Assembly: GCF_958295425.1 (NCBI RefSeq)
Contig: NC_081134.1
Location: 669,001 to 733,000, forward strand
Length of the DNA stretch: 64,000 nucleotides
From: Solea solea
Taxonomy: Eukaryota; Chordata; Actinopteri; Pleuronectiformes; Soleidae
Direction of reading: 5' to 3'
The first letter of the stretch is position 1. Each line of letters opens with the position of its first letter. This document shows positions 1-12,017 of the stretch, piece after piece. Position numbers and translations under genes: made by a program. The notes under the pieces were generated by a model. The model made no database searches, was not told the DNA's origin, and saw nothing but the letters and a program-made list of their open reading frames with translations.

Positions 1-99
1 ATGATCATAAGAGGGTTAATAAACTGGATCTTTTGAGGCCCATTTTCCAAGCTGCCTTTTCTCTCCAAACTCTTGTAGAAAATAGTTTCTGGTCAGCTG

Positions 100-720
100 G
101 ACAATCATGATATCCTGGTGGTTTTTCAGTCTGGATTTAAAACCCTTCAAAGCACAGAATCAGCTTTGTTAAAGGTCTTCAATGACGTCCTACTGAGATA
201 TGATTCTAGTGATTATGTTATTCTTGTCTTGCTTGACCTTACCGCTGCTTTTGAAACAGAGGACCACATCCTTCTACTATTGCTTTTACAGCATCTAGTG
301 GGAATTTGTGGTACTGCACTGGAATGGTTCAGGTCCTTGCTGGCTCTGAATCCTCATCTGCTCCCCTGTCATGTGGGGTCCCACAGGGCTCAATTTTAGG
401 GCCCCAGCTTTTTTCACTGTGTTTACTTCCTTTGTGTTCCATCCTTAGGAAACATGTTATCTCATTCCACTGTTATGCTGATGACAGTCAGATTTATGTA
501 GCCCTAAAGCAGAAGGATGCCCACTCTGTCAATTTAAAATTCAAAGGCAGACACAAGTGATTGAGTGTTTGGATCCAATGGATTTTAAATCCTTAAATGG
601 CCATGCCCCGCCTTACGTCTCTGAAAACAATTACACCTCAGTTTTTCACACTGGACCTTTAAGTGTTTATAATCGTGTGTTCCTTGTATCAGTACCTCAT
701 ACAACACTTACAACAAAAAA
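100..720 (+). mobile_element. L2-type LINE reverse transcriptase remnant
   Basis: Degenerate reverse transcriptase of a non-LTR retrotransposon, split over three reading frames. The palm-domain motif LDLTAAF is read at about 232-252 (first catalytic Asp region), [10 protein letters not shown] at about 375-405, and the catalytic CYADDSQIY box at about 471-497. A piece resembling the C-terminal KSLNGHAPPYVSE motif follows at about 583-625, so several hundred bases of the region after the RT have been deleted. Frame changes and the internal deletion mean it cannot be expressed. The motif wording is that of teleost L2/Maui-like elements; other Jockey-superfamily clades are less likely. Confidence 0.8.
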
Positions 721-837
721 AGATTTATCACTTGAAATAATAATAAGTAAATGGCAGTTACCATTTACTCATTATCATGAAGCCTACTATGAACATAACT
801 GTCATGTTTTCAGAGGTGAAAAACACTTCACCTGATG

Positions 838-838
<1 letters not shown>

Positions 839-877
<39 letters not shown>
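839..877. repeat. (TG)n microsatellite
   Basis: About 39 bases of uninterrupted TG dinucleotide just past the LINE remnant. It is one of more than twenty CA/TG tracts in the window. Confidence 0.95.
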
Positions 878-880
<3 letters not shown>

Positions 881-1765
881 AGTAAGTGGTCTTTAACAGA
901 CCGGTGCTCTCCTCTTGGTGTGTGTTTAAGTGGAGAAGTTTCCACTCCCTTGTTAATTCCACCAGATTAGCATATTGATGACAGTCAGGAGAGGATTGTA
1001 CATGCCACTAGCCCAGAATGCTGCACACAGCTGAGTACAGCCAGAACGCCTTGGGCATGGTTCTGAGTATATGCATGTGTGTGTGTGTACTTGTGTAGCT
1101 GACACAGTGTAGTACATACACTGAGAGACGTGGGGTTAGTTGTGCGTTTTATGAAAATTGCCTTCATGCCAGGATGCCAAGTAGATCTCAGGCACAACAT
1201 GCGGCCGAGGATCTGTGGAAATGCAATCAGTCGGCTCCGACAGTGGTCTCCCACCAACTCATGTGAAACTGCAAATCTCAAAAAACTGGCCAAAGTAAAT
1301 TGGGTAAGACCAAGCTGGTCAGAAGCATCAACATTGATATGCCATGGAAAAAAAGCATGTTGAAAATAAGACGTAAAATCAAAGCACGTCAAAACCTCTG
1401 TGTGGAGACACGCACGGGTGCTCCAGAGTGGAGCTGAGCACAGATAAAGAGATAAAGTGATTTTTAAATGTAAATCACATGTAAGTCACACTGTCTTTGA
1501 AAGCAACAAGGTCAAATGAAATGACTGTTTAGATGCTGACACTACAGTACCCGCCTCACACGCCCTCGTTTTATTTGATTTTATTTCATCTGTGGACAGC
1601 ATCCATTGTCTATACTGCTCATTCTCAGCCAAGTCATCTTTGTGATGATACTTATTATAATCATCAGGATACAGAGAGTACACAATTTAAGTACATGTAA
1701 ATGTGCACTGACTGCACCAAGAACCAGCTGGAGACACAGACAAGGCCTTGTTTACACCTGGTCTT
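878..1765. other. Intergenic, nothing recognised
   Basis: Only short overlapping open frames on both strands, none with a recognisable motif, and a short TG tract near 1,078. A NotI-type GCGGCCG cluster at about 1,200 is the only GC-rich spot. No splice-bounded coding frame was found. Confidence 0.6.
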
Positions 1766-2010
1766 TAAAGGGGAATTCTGGTACCTGGTCCCTAGGTTTA
1801 TAAATGTGGGTTTGTATGTGAGTAGTATTTGGCTGCAGTGTAATCTTAGAGTTACAGTTTATCCATAAAAAACAATAAATGGCTCTAATTGTTATTGTAA
1901 GATTGTAAGACTGTTATTCTGTTGTGTCTCCTCTGTGACTCTCGGCTGTGATGCATTCACTGATGCTTGTAAAATCCGCTCGCTCGCTCTCGCTCCCTGT
2001 TAAATATTGA
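1766..2010 (+). repeat. Unclassified interspersed repeat, copy 1
   Basis: Starts with TTTAAAGGGGAATTC and contains the core TGCATTCACTGATGC at about 1,952-1,966 followed by GTAAAATCCGC. The same core, and the segment ATAAATGGCTC at about 1,876, recur at 34,846-35,230, partly in inverted orientation. Two copies sharing several blocks show this is a repeat family. It has no coding capacity and I cannot assign it to a named class; a non-autonomous DNA transposon is one possibility. Confidence 0.55.
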
Positions 2011-3229
2011 GATTTAAGACATTTCTCTTTTTAACTCACAGTTTTACGATTGTTAAGTCTTTTGAACTGATCTGCAGACAGGAGAAGGGGAGGTGCATCA
2101 GTTGCAACCGTCACCAGACTCCTCCCACACAGGACCCACATACATTTGTGTGTGAAGATAACAAAAGGGTTTGAGAAATGCAGTCACTAAGTTACTCATA
2201 CAACCACACTGAACCGTCGCATTAACTGTTGGTGCAGAAATGTGATATTTTGCTGTACAGCGAAAGGAGGAAGAAGGTAAAAATAATAATCTGAGAGAGA
2301 AAGAAGAGTCATTATTGAATGTGTTCTTCTCTCTATAACAGAGCTGATAAAAGCAGTGCAGTGGCCATATTGGTTCCCATCAGCTGAAAATATCACTTTG
2401 TGAGGATTTCTGAATAAAATGCTGATGTTAGCTTGATGCTACACACGAATGACCTCAGTGTAGAAGCTCCATGTTTTTGTAAGTGGGGAGAAAATAAGGT
2501 TTGAAAATGCTTTGGTTGAATAGTTGAAAATAGTCTCATCGCACAAATGGAAAAAAAAACAACCGGACAGAAATTAAAGTTTGTATCGCTTCGTCATCTG
2601 CTCACTCTCCCACACCAAAGTCCAGAGAGAAATCATAATTCATATTCATAAATCATAACACAGGTTTTGTTTTCCCCTGTTTTCCCGCTGGCAGCCATGT
2701 TTTCAGTGAGACCACGCCCCCGTGCACTGGTGACTTAAAGTCATCACAATTCAAAGAAGCTGAACTGTCACTTTAAGTGTTGCAGGTAAAACCCTCATAT
2801 TCAAAAGTCTGTGACAAGTAAACAAATCAAAAATATAACAAATAAAAAACCGATGAAAAGAAAAATCCTTGCGTGGGATACCTCAGTGGCAGAATCCATT
2901 TGTAGTGAGCAGCCAGTTGCTGCTCATTCACACGTTGGCAGTGTCTTGTCTTCAGTCTGGTTGGTGAATGAATATTTTTGCAAATATATTGCATGATTTT
3001 ACAGACGAGAGGCTGCGGCGGATACAAACAGTTAAAAAACAAAACAAGAACACAATATTCTGCAAGAGAAGCACAAAGTGTGACTGCGATCACCTCTTCT
3101 CTAACGTCCAGTAGCTCAAACAGGTCTGAAACATCATGTAGGATCACATGACGAGATGAAGACAGGAGGAAGGAAATGAAAGTCATTTCCATGCAGCGTG
3201 TGATCGTGTTGTTCTCTCACCTCTGCTGC
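2011..3229. other. Intergenic with one dispersed motif
   Basis: No coding signal. At about 2,600-2,626 it holds the block CTCACTCTCCCACACCAAAG, a variant of a motif also seen near 14,395, 14,475, 29,515 and 34,705. This suggests a further fragment of a dispersed repeat. Confidence 0.5.
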
Positions 3230-3560
3230 GTCTCCACAGACGCTGTGTGCGCTCTTAAATGAAGAGATTCTCTGTAACTAAAAGCTTATTAGCTCATCAA
3301 AGCCTTTTGGTTTCCCGCCGCTCTCTCAAAGTGTCAATGTTAGCAGAGAGGATCTCATTAATTTTTGGTGGATGAAGAACAGTGGCCACTACTCCAGAGT
3401 AAACAGCGAGGTTTTAATAATAATGGGCCGGCAGCTGCAGCTCTTTGTCTCTGCTGCTGTTTGCTGTCCTCTGATGGCATAATAAGAAGAGTGTGGGAGC
3501 TGCTGCTCACTGGAGGAGACACTGGGAAGGTAAGGACCGTCTCCTTTGACAAGGATGCAT
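3230..3560. promoter_or_regulatory. Candidate conserved non-coding element
   Basis: Repeat-poor block with several AT-core homeodomain-like sites (CTCATTAATT at about 3,355, TTTAATAATAATGG at 3,412) and E-box-like CAGCTG at 3,434. It has open frames on both strands but none with protein-like motifs. Called a possible enhancer from composition alone; no alignment was available. Confidence 0.25.
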
Positions 3561-3633
3561 CCTAGGAAACAGAGAGGAGAAGAACAAAAGACATCATTTC
3601 CAGCAGCACCTTCACAAACAAGACCAGTTTAGG

Positions 3634-3655
3634 GCGTGTGTGTGTGTGTGTGTGT
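3634..3655. repeat. (GT)n microsatellite
   Basis: Short uninterrupted GT dinucleotide tract of about 22 bases. Confidence 0.9.
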
Positions 3656-4084
3656 ACAGGTACAGAGTGAGGACGCTCACACGGATAAACTAATAACACA
3701 CCTTGTCACTTACAGCAGTTGTTATGTTCTTACTCTTTGCTACACAAAAGAAGAGAGTGATGATCATAAGAATATCGATATCGATTAAATGTCCCATAGA
3801 TAAAGATGCTGAAAATGACGAAGCTTCTTAACATTTAGACATTAACAAACACTTTCTGTGAAATACAGAAACATTTCCCAAATCTCCTCAGTAAATGAAC
3901 TTTGTTGTATTGATAGTGAAGACAATTACATCAGGATATTTACTGTCCACTCCTCACCTTATTAAAAAGGTTTCTTGTGGACGTAACCAAACTATAATTA
4001 AAGGCCTAGACCAGACGGTGGTAGAAAGAAGACAGGCGGACATGCAGAAAGACCTGGTGAAAGACATCCTTCATCCTGCAGTGA

Positions 4085-4335
4085 GAGGATGAAGAGTCTG
4101 GCCTGTGGGATCACAGGACAGCACATATTAAAGGATCCATGGGACTCGTCTGCAGCTAAATAAATGTCCCCTGTAATCCATCAGCGTCCGTAAGATGAAG
4201 TAGACGAGGCCGTGTGCGTTTTATCAGGCGGGTAATTGTTCACATTGACACACATTCTCTTAGAGAAGATGGGATGGTGAGAGGCATCCTGCTTTATTAA
4301 TGGCTTCTAATAAAGACAGGCATTCATCAGGCAGC
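4085..4335. promoter_or_regulatory. Candidate conserved non-coding element
   Basis: Repeat-poor block with GGGTAATTGTTCACATTG at about 4,231 (homeodomain plus forkhead-like) and CTTTATTAATGGCTTCTAAT at about 4,291. It has no coding motif. Function is inferred only from motif density. Confidence 0.25.
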
Positions 4336-5889
4336 ATGTGGCTCCGTCTGACACACACACACACACACACATGTGTTATTTTCACTAACTACACTGCTCT
4401 AAATTCAATTTTATTAAAGAGTGAGTTCAGGGTTTTTTAAGGTTGTTGTTTGACTGTGATTTTGAGCAGGTGTTGTGTTGTGTGAGCGACACATGTGAAC
4501 AGTCATCTCTACTAAAAAATCATTTCCAAAGGATTTATTTAAATCTCCAAAACGTTTTTTTTTTGTTTGTTTTAAATAAAAACATTTGCAGGAATTCCAT
4601 GAGCGTGGGAATCCTGCAAGACTTTGTGGAAGTTCCTTCAGTGTTCAGGATTGTTCCCGTCGTGTCCTGTTTGTTTCTGTTTCACCTCTCGTCTCATTCG
4701 GTGTCATCTCCCCTCCATTCTCCCTTTTTCTTGCACCCTGGATTCAGGTCGGCTCATCAGCTCTGCAGAAGCCTGGAAACCCTGGTTCACAAAACAACGA
4801 CGTCAGCGTCAGTTTTGCAAACATCAGTTTCTTTCCGGCACATTTTAAAATGTCTGCAGTTAAAACTTGACAATCAACTGTGTTTCCAAAGGTCTCGTCT
4901 ACTGCAGCTTTAATCTCCCACTCAAGAACAAGCAGATCGTTCAAATCACTGATAAAACATGAAGCGTTTATGCTCAACTATTTTACTAAAGTCAGGTTCA
5001 AGTAAAAGAAAATACTCCCACGTGACAACAGCAACTCTTATGACCTTTCTTAAGAAGTTCTGAAATAGCTGAAGAATGAAACACTGACAAATAATTATGC
5101 AGAGTCTATTTCTGTGCATGTGGGAGTATTTTCATACTGTATCTGCAGTACAACAGAGTTTGGAAGGCGTGGCTTTAGTTTTTGTTTTTGTCGACTTTAA
5201 ACAAAGATAAGTTTGCACACGTGAACAAAGCAGTGAAGCAGGTGCTGGAGAACATTAACAAGGAAAAAGACAAAAAAGAAACTGGAAGCTGGAAGTTTTC
5301 TGTTTTTTTTAAAAATGATTTCATTTACTGGCTGTGATTTTATGAAAGAGCTTTGGAAGTTCAGCTTCTGCAGACGCTCGGTTCACGTGTGCTGACTGTT
5401 TAAAAGTCGGTGGGCAAAGAATTCTGGGTCAAGAGTTTTTGTATTAACTCAAATTTACCGGCATCAACAGGAACGATGCATGATTTAACCCCAACTGTGA
5501 TGCTTAAATGAGATTGTTGGCCGTCTCTACTCCACCTACTGTCTGTTAGCGCAAAACCATTCTTGCAAGATCGAGACCCAGAGTTCTCAGAATCAGGAGG
5601 TCTTGCGAAGTCTCGGGTCTCGAGAGAACACACACACACACACACACACTTATAGCCAGTGATGGGCTTCAAGATCAAGGCAAAGACAGTGTTATTTTAG
5701 ACGTTCATCACGGCAGAATATTAATATATGAATATTGAATATTAATCAGTGCAGTGAAAAATGAACATATTTAAATAAATGTTTTAATCTCCTTACAGTT
5801 TTTGACATATCTATCTGAATTGTTAGGAACGGGTGAAGTATGTTAAATATTAAACATTAAATATGAAATAATACTCAAACAATGATCAA
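4336..5889. other. Intergenic, simple repeats only
   Basis: Contains (AC)n at 4,351-4,371 and 5,628-5,649 and a T-run at 4,556-4,564. The longest open frame, about 156 codons at 4,443-4,913, shows no domain, signal peptide or splice context and is cut across by competing frames. I see no gene. Confidence 0.6.
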
Positions 5890-6250
5890 ACTATGAATAG
5901 AATGTGGTATGTGTGTGCAGGGTCAGATTAGGACACTTTTCCTGCTCTGCCCTCCGTCTCATGCTCTCTCGGGACCCCAGTAATGACAGTGAAGGGGAAC
6001 CGGGGGGTAATGGGGCACATTTAAATGTCCCTGTGATTCTTCCTTTGACAAGGGCTATACTTCCAAAGAAGTGCATGGATTACAGCAGACGGGTCAGATC
6101 GCCCAGCTGTAAAAACAGACATTACGGTCACTATGAGATGATCTCAAGGACAAGGGCTGGTAATGAAGAGAGACGGATGGCTGTTATTTTATTCCACCTT
6201 TGATTGGCAGCACAGATCTCTTTCCCTGTCTCTTTAAATCCCTCGCTGCC
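5890..6250. promoter_or_regulatory. Candidate conserved non-coding element
   Basis: Repeat-poor block combining GGTAATGAAGAG (about 6,160), CCTTTGATTGGCAG (TCF/LEF- and CCAAT-like, about 6,197), CATTTAAATG (6,019) and CTTAATTCACC (6,263, just beyond). It ends at a TG microsatellite at 6,281-6,302. Enhancer-like by composition; not tested for conservation. Confidence 0.3.
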
Positions 6251-6430
6251 TTCCTCCTGCTCTTAATTCACCAGTTAAATACTGGTGTGTGTGTGTGTGT
6301 GTAGATGTATTTTTCCAACGCTGCAAACTCTCAGTAAACAGCTATATGTCAAGCTTGTTTAAACAGCTAATCAAACTCCCATGTTCAGCTGAAAATCCTA
6401 ACAACTTCCTACAGTACCCGGACACCCTAA

Positions 6431-6437
6431 CCACCAC

Positions 6438-6469
<32 letters not shown>

Positions 6470-6470
6470 C
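6431..6470. repeat. (CCA)n(CAG)9 trinucleotide repeat
   Basis: Compound trinucleotide tract with nine perfect CAG units at 6,441-6,467 flanked by CCA/CAC units. It sits in a short open frame of serine and threonine residues with no other protein feature, so I treat it as non-coding. Confidence 0.9.
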
Positions 6471-6641
6471 CACTGACACCACTGACAACACTTTCCTCGC
6501 TTAATCTCGCAAATCAATGTCAATTACATACTGATTATGTTTAGCGCGCCTGAGCATTCGTCTTGATTTGGGAGCCGTGTAAGTGTGGAAATCAACAATC
6601 CGTGTACGTGCTGGTGGATATTGAGATGTTGAGAGAGTTGT

Positions 6642-6690
6642 TGGTGGAGGCGGTGGAGGAGGCGGTGGAGGCGGTGGAGGCGGTGGGGGG
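6642..6690. repeat. 9-base GGTGGAGGC minisatellite
   Basis: About five degenerate copies of GGTGGAGGC. The G-pair spacing could allow a weak two-tetrad quadruplex on the plus strand. Confidence 0.85.
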
Positions 6691-6792
6691 TAGTATTGTA
6701 ACTTTAAAGGTCATGTTTGACTGTTTCTGCATCATTAGATATGAAGAGTAGTTGTGATTTACTGGGAAACAGAGAAAGGTCAAGCGTGACCA

Positions 6793-6832
6793 AACCCCCG
6801 TCCACCCCCGTCCACCCCCGTCCACCCCCCGC
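6793..6832 (-). repeat. C-rich 10-base repeat with minus-strand G-quadruplex pattern
   Basis: Three to four copies of CCCGTCCACC. Read on the minus strand, this gives four runs of at least five G separated by five-base TGGAC loops, which satisfies the usual quadruplex pattern. No gene is attached to it here. Confidence 0.85.
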
Positions 6833-7705
6833 TCACTCGCTCTCAGGTCGAAGCTTAGCTTTAGGTTCCATGTCACACTGTGAAGACAAAATGGCAGCAG
6901 CCAAAGGGCTAAAGCAACACACACACACACACAGTGGGCACCTGTCTGACTCCTGTTCACGTGTCACTACAGCTTTGTGTTGCCATTTCATGTCCCGCAC
7001 AGTTGTTATGGTCCAGTCGTATGAAGCTTAAATAAAAAATACAGACACATGGACCAACACAGCGGCGATCTGCGGCGATACGGCCTGTGAGTTCCTACAC
7101 TGTGGCTGGTGACAGGGAAACATTTGCATTCATGTCATAAATGGTATTGTAAAGAATAAATAAACTTGTACTGCCAATGGAGGAGACACAACAACACAAA
7201 CACAAAAGCCACAACAGAAGTCAGCAGTAGTTTTCTTATCAACCAACATCTGTGTGTGTGTGTGTGTGTGTATGACATGTTAGTTGTTGTAATGTTCAGT
7301 TCAGAGAGAGCGAGCGCTCCTATTGGCTGTGTCATTACAACTGTTTTGCATTAAAGTTCCTTCAGTGAATGAATTGGTAAAAGAGAAAGTCCAAATGAAA
7401 GACAATAAATCAAGTGTCAATCATCTGGTGAGAGAGCTGCTAATCTAAGTAGATTAATAACAATCCACTACTTCTCCAGCGGTCCTGAGTGTGCATGTCC
7501 TGTAGCTGCTCTTGGACTGCTCTCTCATTGGCTCCGCCCATAGCTGCTTCCCTGGCCAATCACATGACACTGTTGACGGTGTCATTCAAAATCACTCGCC
7601 TGGTGTCCAATCCCAAAGTGGGCAGACGTATTCGAGCGACAACATTTACATGAGACTCATGTTAATATGTTTTCCCTGTAATTCCACAAATAAGCCCCAG
7701 CAATG

Positions 7706-7745
7706 AATAACCACAATAACCACAATAACCACAATAACCAGAATA
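7706..7745. repeat. 9-base tandem repeat (ACCACAATA)n
   Basis: About four nearly perfect tandem copies. A (GT)n tract lies upstream at 7,250-7,272. The remaining sequence from 6,833 to 8,060 shows no coding signal. Confidence 0.85.
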
Positions 7746-8059
7746 AGATAAATCTCCGTCTCTGTCACAGATCATGACGATCGCTCTTTAATCCACGTTT
7801 TTTTTCTTCAACTTTTCAGCTGCAGATCAGAGTGTGTAGGATTGCAATAAAGGATAATAATTACACCAATACACTCGTAGAAAGACCTTCACGACATAAT
7901 GAAGTTTTCTTTCCATTCCCCAACACTTTTTATCCCCAGACACCTCAGATATTTAGCCAGCGAGCAGGAGTGATAAAGAGAAGAGGGGACGGATAAATCG
8001 CGAGAGCAGAGAATCGTGCAAACATTTGCTTCTGCATTCAATGTAAAAAAGGAAAGATA

Positions 8060-8830
8060 ATTAGAATGACATTTAGCAGAGCAGGGTTGTCCAGCGAGCA
8101 CATGCAGGCACCAGGCTTTGTTTGGCAGCACATCATTAAATATCAACATAGCATCAATTTGGCAGCTGCGACCATGAACTCCAGGCCGAACAAATGCTCA
8201 TCAGTGGCTCTGTCAGTGGCAGCAGAGCCGGAGGTGGGCGGAGCATCGGCGGCTTCTCTCGGCTCCCAAATGAGGCAAAAGCGGCGCTTTCTGCTCGTAT
8301 GCAGCTGACCCCTGACAAGCACTCTGTGACGGCCCGAGGTATCCGGAGAAACCCAGGATCTCACATTAGTGGGCTAGTTAGGTGTCAAATGTCTGTCAGC
8401 GCATCCTGCGCTAAAGGGTTGTAGTCCCGCGATGAGTCACGGCCGATCTGAGCTTTAATAAGTGACAACACTGGATCATCATAACGTATGTGCAACCATT
8501 TGCAAAGAGGGTAACAGGGCCAATATATGACATGATTCCCATCTCCTTTCATTCCTCCCCACACTTGAATTAATGATACAGGCACCCAGGAGAGGAAGAT
8601 CTACTGCTCTCTGCATGTTATTTAAATGAGTCCTAACCCGTCTTTCCAGCCGGGGGGGGGGTTAAAAGCAGCAGAGCAATGAGAGCAGAGCATATAAGAG
8701 AACACGGCTTTAGCACGAGGGGCCAAGTGACCACTGTGTATGTTTTTGCATTAATGTGCACGGGGCATATTGATTCCAGATGCTGACTCTGAAATGGAAA
8801 ATGAAGCCGGAGAGTTTGAGAAACGCTCAT
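8060..8830. promoter_or_regulatory. Candidate conserved non-coding block
   Basis: Long repeat-poor block, interrupted only by a G-run at about 8,651-8,660. It includes ATCATTAAATATCAACATAG (8,132), TTGAATTAATGATACAG (8,566), GATGAGTCACGG (AP-1/MAF-like, 8,429) and TTTTTGCATTAATGTGCA (8,742). Overlapping frames on both strands lack domains. I infer regulatory rather than coding sequence. Confidence 0.35.
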
Positions 8831-9399
8831 TAGACTCTGTGCATCCAGATAAAAGCAAGTAAAGCAAAAGAACCCTGGTCACGTACGTGTTTGTCTGAAT
8901 GCTATGGAAATGCTCACGTCAATGAGAGTCTTGTTGAATGTGTGGTTGTCTCAGGAGGAAAGAGATGCATCAGCTTTCTATCTACAACCATACATACAGT
9001 AGACAAGTGGAGATGAGAGAACACAGGTACACACTGCTGCACACCTTGACTTTAACTCTCAGTGTAACTCGACACTGGCTCCATTTTCAGAAGATTTCTT
9101 CAAGAGTCTGAGGCACAGAAACATATTCAGCTGACCCTCTGCTCCTCCACCAGCAGAAGACTCTGAAAACAAGGCTGCAGCAGGAACGCAAGCAAAAACT
9201 GACTTAACAAAAATCTACACCTGTTTACGACCCGAACACATCTAGTCTTCACATTCTGAGGACACATGGACACATAAACGGGCTGTCCTCAGGACAATCA
9301 GAGACCTCCTCCTCCTCAGCTGACAAAGTAACTTTAACTTCTTACACTGTCGTATTAACACAGATCAACAGGTGATTTGTTTTTTAATGAACGCTATGG
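8831..9399. other. Intergenic, nothing recognised
   Basis: No repeat, motif or coding frame that I can support. Confidence 0.55.
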
Positions 9400-9735
9400 A
9401 AATCTTTTCCTCCTGCCCGGCAGCTCCATCTTCAGCATCCATATAATCACTATCCTTCCTCTGCACGTAACCAAACCATCTCAACCTTGAGCACCTTATT
9501 TTATTTGTAAACTGTTCAACCTGAGGTGTTCCTGTCTATCCTGGAGGTCTGCCACCTCCAGCTCGGTGTCCAGCAGGTCCATGGTTTGGTAGACCTTCTG
9601 TCTTGAATGGCTCCATTTCACTTTTGCTGCTGTCCTTTTGTCACACATCACTGCTGACACTCGTCTCCACCCACTCCACCATGCCTGCACATCTCTCCTG
9701 CACTGTCCATTGCATTGGATGATCATTGACCCGTC
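9400..9735 (-). mobile_element. RTE/Rex-type LINE C-terminal remnant
   Basis: On the minus strand the translation contains VQAWWSGWRRVSAVMCDKR (about 9,640-9,700) then ELEVADLQDRQEHLR (about 9,510-9,560), and in another frame RLRWFGYVQRKDSDYMD (about 9,435-9,490) followed by a shifted MELPG-like end. These match the C-terminal region of APE-RT non-LTR retrotransposons, where the corresponding motifs read WSGWRRVSGVICDRR and LRWFGHVQR. Several frameshifts and a missing central segment show it is dead. The clade (RTE versus a related Rex group) is uncertain. Confidence 0.7.
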
Positions 9736-10825
9736 TCTGGTAATAGGTCTGCCAGGTCCTGTCTGTGTGACCTATGGTTACCTGCTCTGTCCAGTTTTCA
9801 TCTTCAAATCTGTGAAGCATCCACTAAACAACTATTGGCCTTGACGGTACCACAGAATCTGGGGTCTATCGGCCTTTGCTGCTGTGATCATTCACTCACA
9901 CAGTGGAGTAAAGGTCATGATCATCTCACAGCCAGTTCACTGGTCTTGATGATGTGCTTGTTATTCTCTAATGTGGAATGTTCCTGTGCTCCAGGTTCAT
10001 CCAGCCTGTCCTCTGGCTTGTGTTTGTCCATCAGCCCATGTTGGACTTTCTCCTGCTTCTTCTGCTTCCACCAGACCCACAGCCTTAGATCAGGGTTGTC
10101 CTGTGTGCTGGGCTTTCATGGAATTGGTCTCTAAGTTTTGTAAAACCCACCTCCTTGACACCAAGATGGGTTTAGTTCAATGTTTCTTTGTTTGTTTTTG
10201 TGCTGAGGACCTCAAAGCAGAGACAGGTAAAACATGATTGAACACAAAATGGCTGAAATGGTAAGTGAAATGATTCTAATGAAATATAGATTGTACATTT
10301 AGTCATTTCTCTCCTTCTCTTTCTTAGTATACTAAACGTTTGGGAACCACTGCATTTGATACATGTACAGAAATTATGTTTCTAATTATTCATCCACGTG
10401 TTAGACCAACAGAAATGATGTCGTGATGAAGTTGACATGAATTGCTTTAATACTTTAATGACATGCAGCAAACAGAATAGTGTTGTGTTTCTCTCTTTAA
10501 AAAACAAGCTGCTCCATTTCATTCCTTTGCTGCTTTGACTTAAACAAAATCACTGCATTCATATCATCACATGACCGACTGTGTTGAACATTTACTTTAT
10601 TCCTCCACTGACGTGCAGGCCATGGAGGTTAGTTGAAGTGAAATGCTTTGCACAATTGAGGAGATGTGTTACTATAGCAACAGTAAAAAAAGAAAGAAAG
10701 GGATGTTCCACAGAGTGAAATTCAGTAACAGGTGACATTACTTCAAACAGACAGTGTTTTCCTTTTCTCTTTGTCTCCTCCACTTTCTCCGTCTAAATAT
10801 TAGTGAGGCTTTCACTGGGGTCCAC
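9736..10825. other. Intergenic, nothing recognised
   Basis: Short overlapping frames only. Part of the sequence directly after 9,735 may belong to the same eroded LINE, but I cannot read protein motifs in it. Confidence 0.5.
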
Positions 10826-10829
10826 ATCC

Positions 10830-10866
10830 ACCCCCGCCGCCCCCCGCCCAACCCCCGCCCCCCTCC
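10830..10866 (-). repeat. G-quadruplex-forming tract (minus strand)
   Basis: The plus strand is almost pure C with short breaks. The minus strand reads as G5, C, G5, TT, G3, C, G6, C, GG, C, G5, a strong quadruplex pattern with one- or two-base loops. No promoter or gene is recognisable nearby. Confidence 0.8.
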
Positions 10867-12017
10867 GTCCTTGTGTCACCCCCGCACATAGAGCGCCATC
10901 ACAACCTGCTGTGCAGTATTCGCTCGCCATCATTTCACAGAAGTTTACAGCGATCCAAAGTGACTCTCTGGAGCAGGCTGGAACAAAGGAAACCATGACA
11001 ACAACAACAACAGCCGTGGATGTGCTCTTCCCAAACAAGTGGCACAAATCTATGACACTGAAAACCTTGAGTTTTACCAACTCAGGTCAAGACTGGTCTA
11101 TAATTCTCAATTATACTCCTTTTATTCTCCCCTGAAGCCAGAGGTCTCAAACCTGCGGTTTATAAATAGGTTTTTCGTTTGTTCCATTTCAAAATGATGT
11201 TGACACACAAATATTAGTAGATTTGCAGTGAGTGGTATTTACACAAACCTGAGCTGTCCCTTTATGTTCTTTAATGTGAGATTCCAAACGCACTCAAGTG
11301 GAAAACGTGTAAATCTTTAAGACACTGATAGACATTATGAATTAGTGTTTTAGTTTTGGGGAAACACACAGTGTCCACAGAGTCTACACTCTGCCCTAAC
11401 CCTCTGCTGTACTCTTCAGTCCGTTGTACATTGTGAACCGTGGCTTTTTCCAAATAATCTCATGTCAAAGACGTGAAGTGACTTTGGTGTTTCCTCCTGT
11501 GAAAGATTGACTGGCTGGAAGTTTTTGGTCTGTCATCTTTAAAATTCAGCGGTGAAAAAACAACAGTGTGGAGGATGATGGAAACTTTCTTCACTGACGG
11601 GCAGCAGGCTGTCAGTGGGAGTGTCTCAGTGACAGGCAGCCAGGCGGGGGGTGGGACGGGGTGGGACTGGGAACTGGATACTGAAACTATCTGAACCGCT
11701 GAGCCATTTATCAGGTGGACTGTAATGAACAAAAGCACTATCTCACAACTTTGTGTCTGCCGTTCGATACCATATCGGTCCATTGTCGCTATCTAGTTAG
11801 TGCTGCTCTGAGGGATCACCCTGTCTGACATTTGGGGCTTGTCACACACAGTGATTGATGATTGAGGGGGTTGCAGTAACACATCTACCTAAATGCTCTT
11901 TCTGTTAAGGGACTCTGAGGCTCTTGGTTTCCTCTCTGAACCTGAAGGAGCTGTCAGTGTTCAGTTAAAGCTGCATCGTGTTACTTTTGCTGATTTATGT
12001 TGTTGATGATATTTTTT
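10867..12017. other. Intergenic, nothing recognised
   Basis: No repeat longer than a few units and no coding frame with a recognisable motif. Confidence 0.55.

Noticed and set aside
4443..4913. 156-codon open frame
   Set aside because: Three overlapping frames of similar length compete, and none has protein features. A chance frame in stop-poor sequence.
6592..6960. 122-codon minus-strand frame with Ala-Ser-Thr repeats
   Set aside because: The repeat residues come from the GGTGGAGGC minisatellite, and the rest has no protein features.
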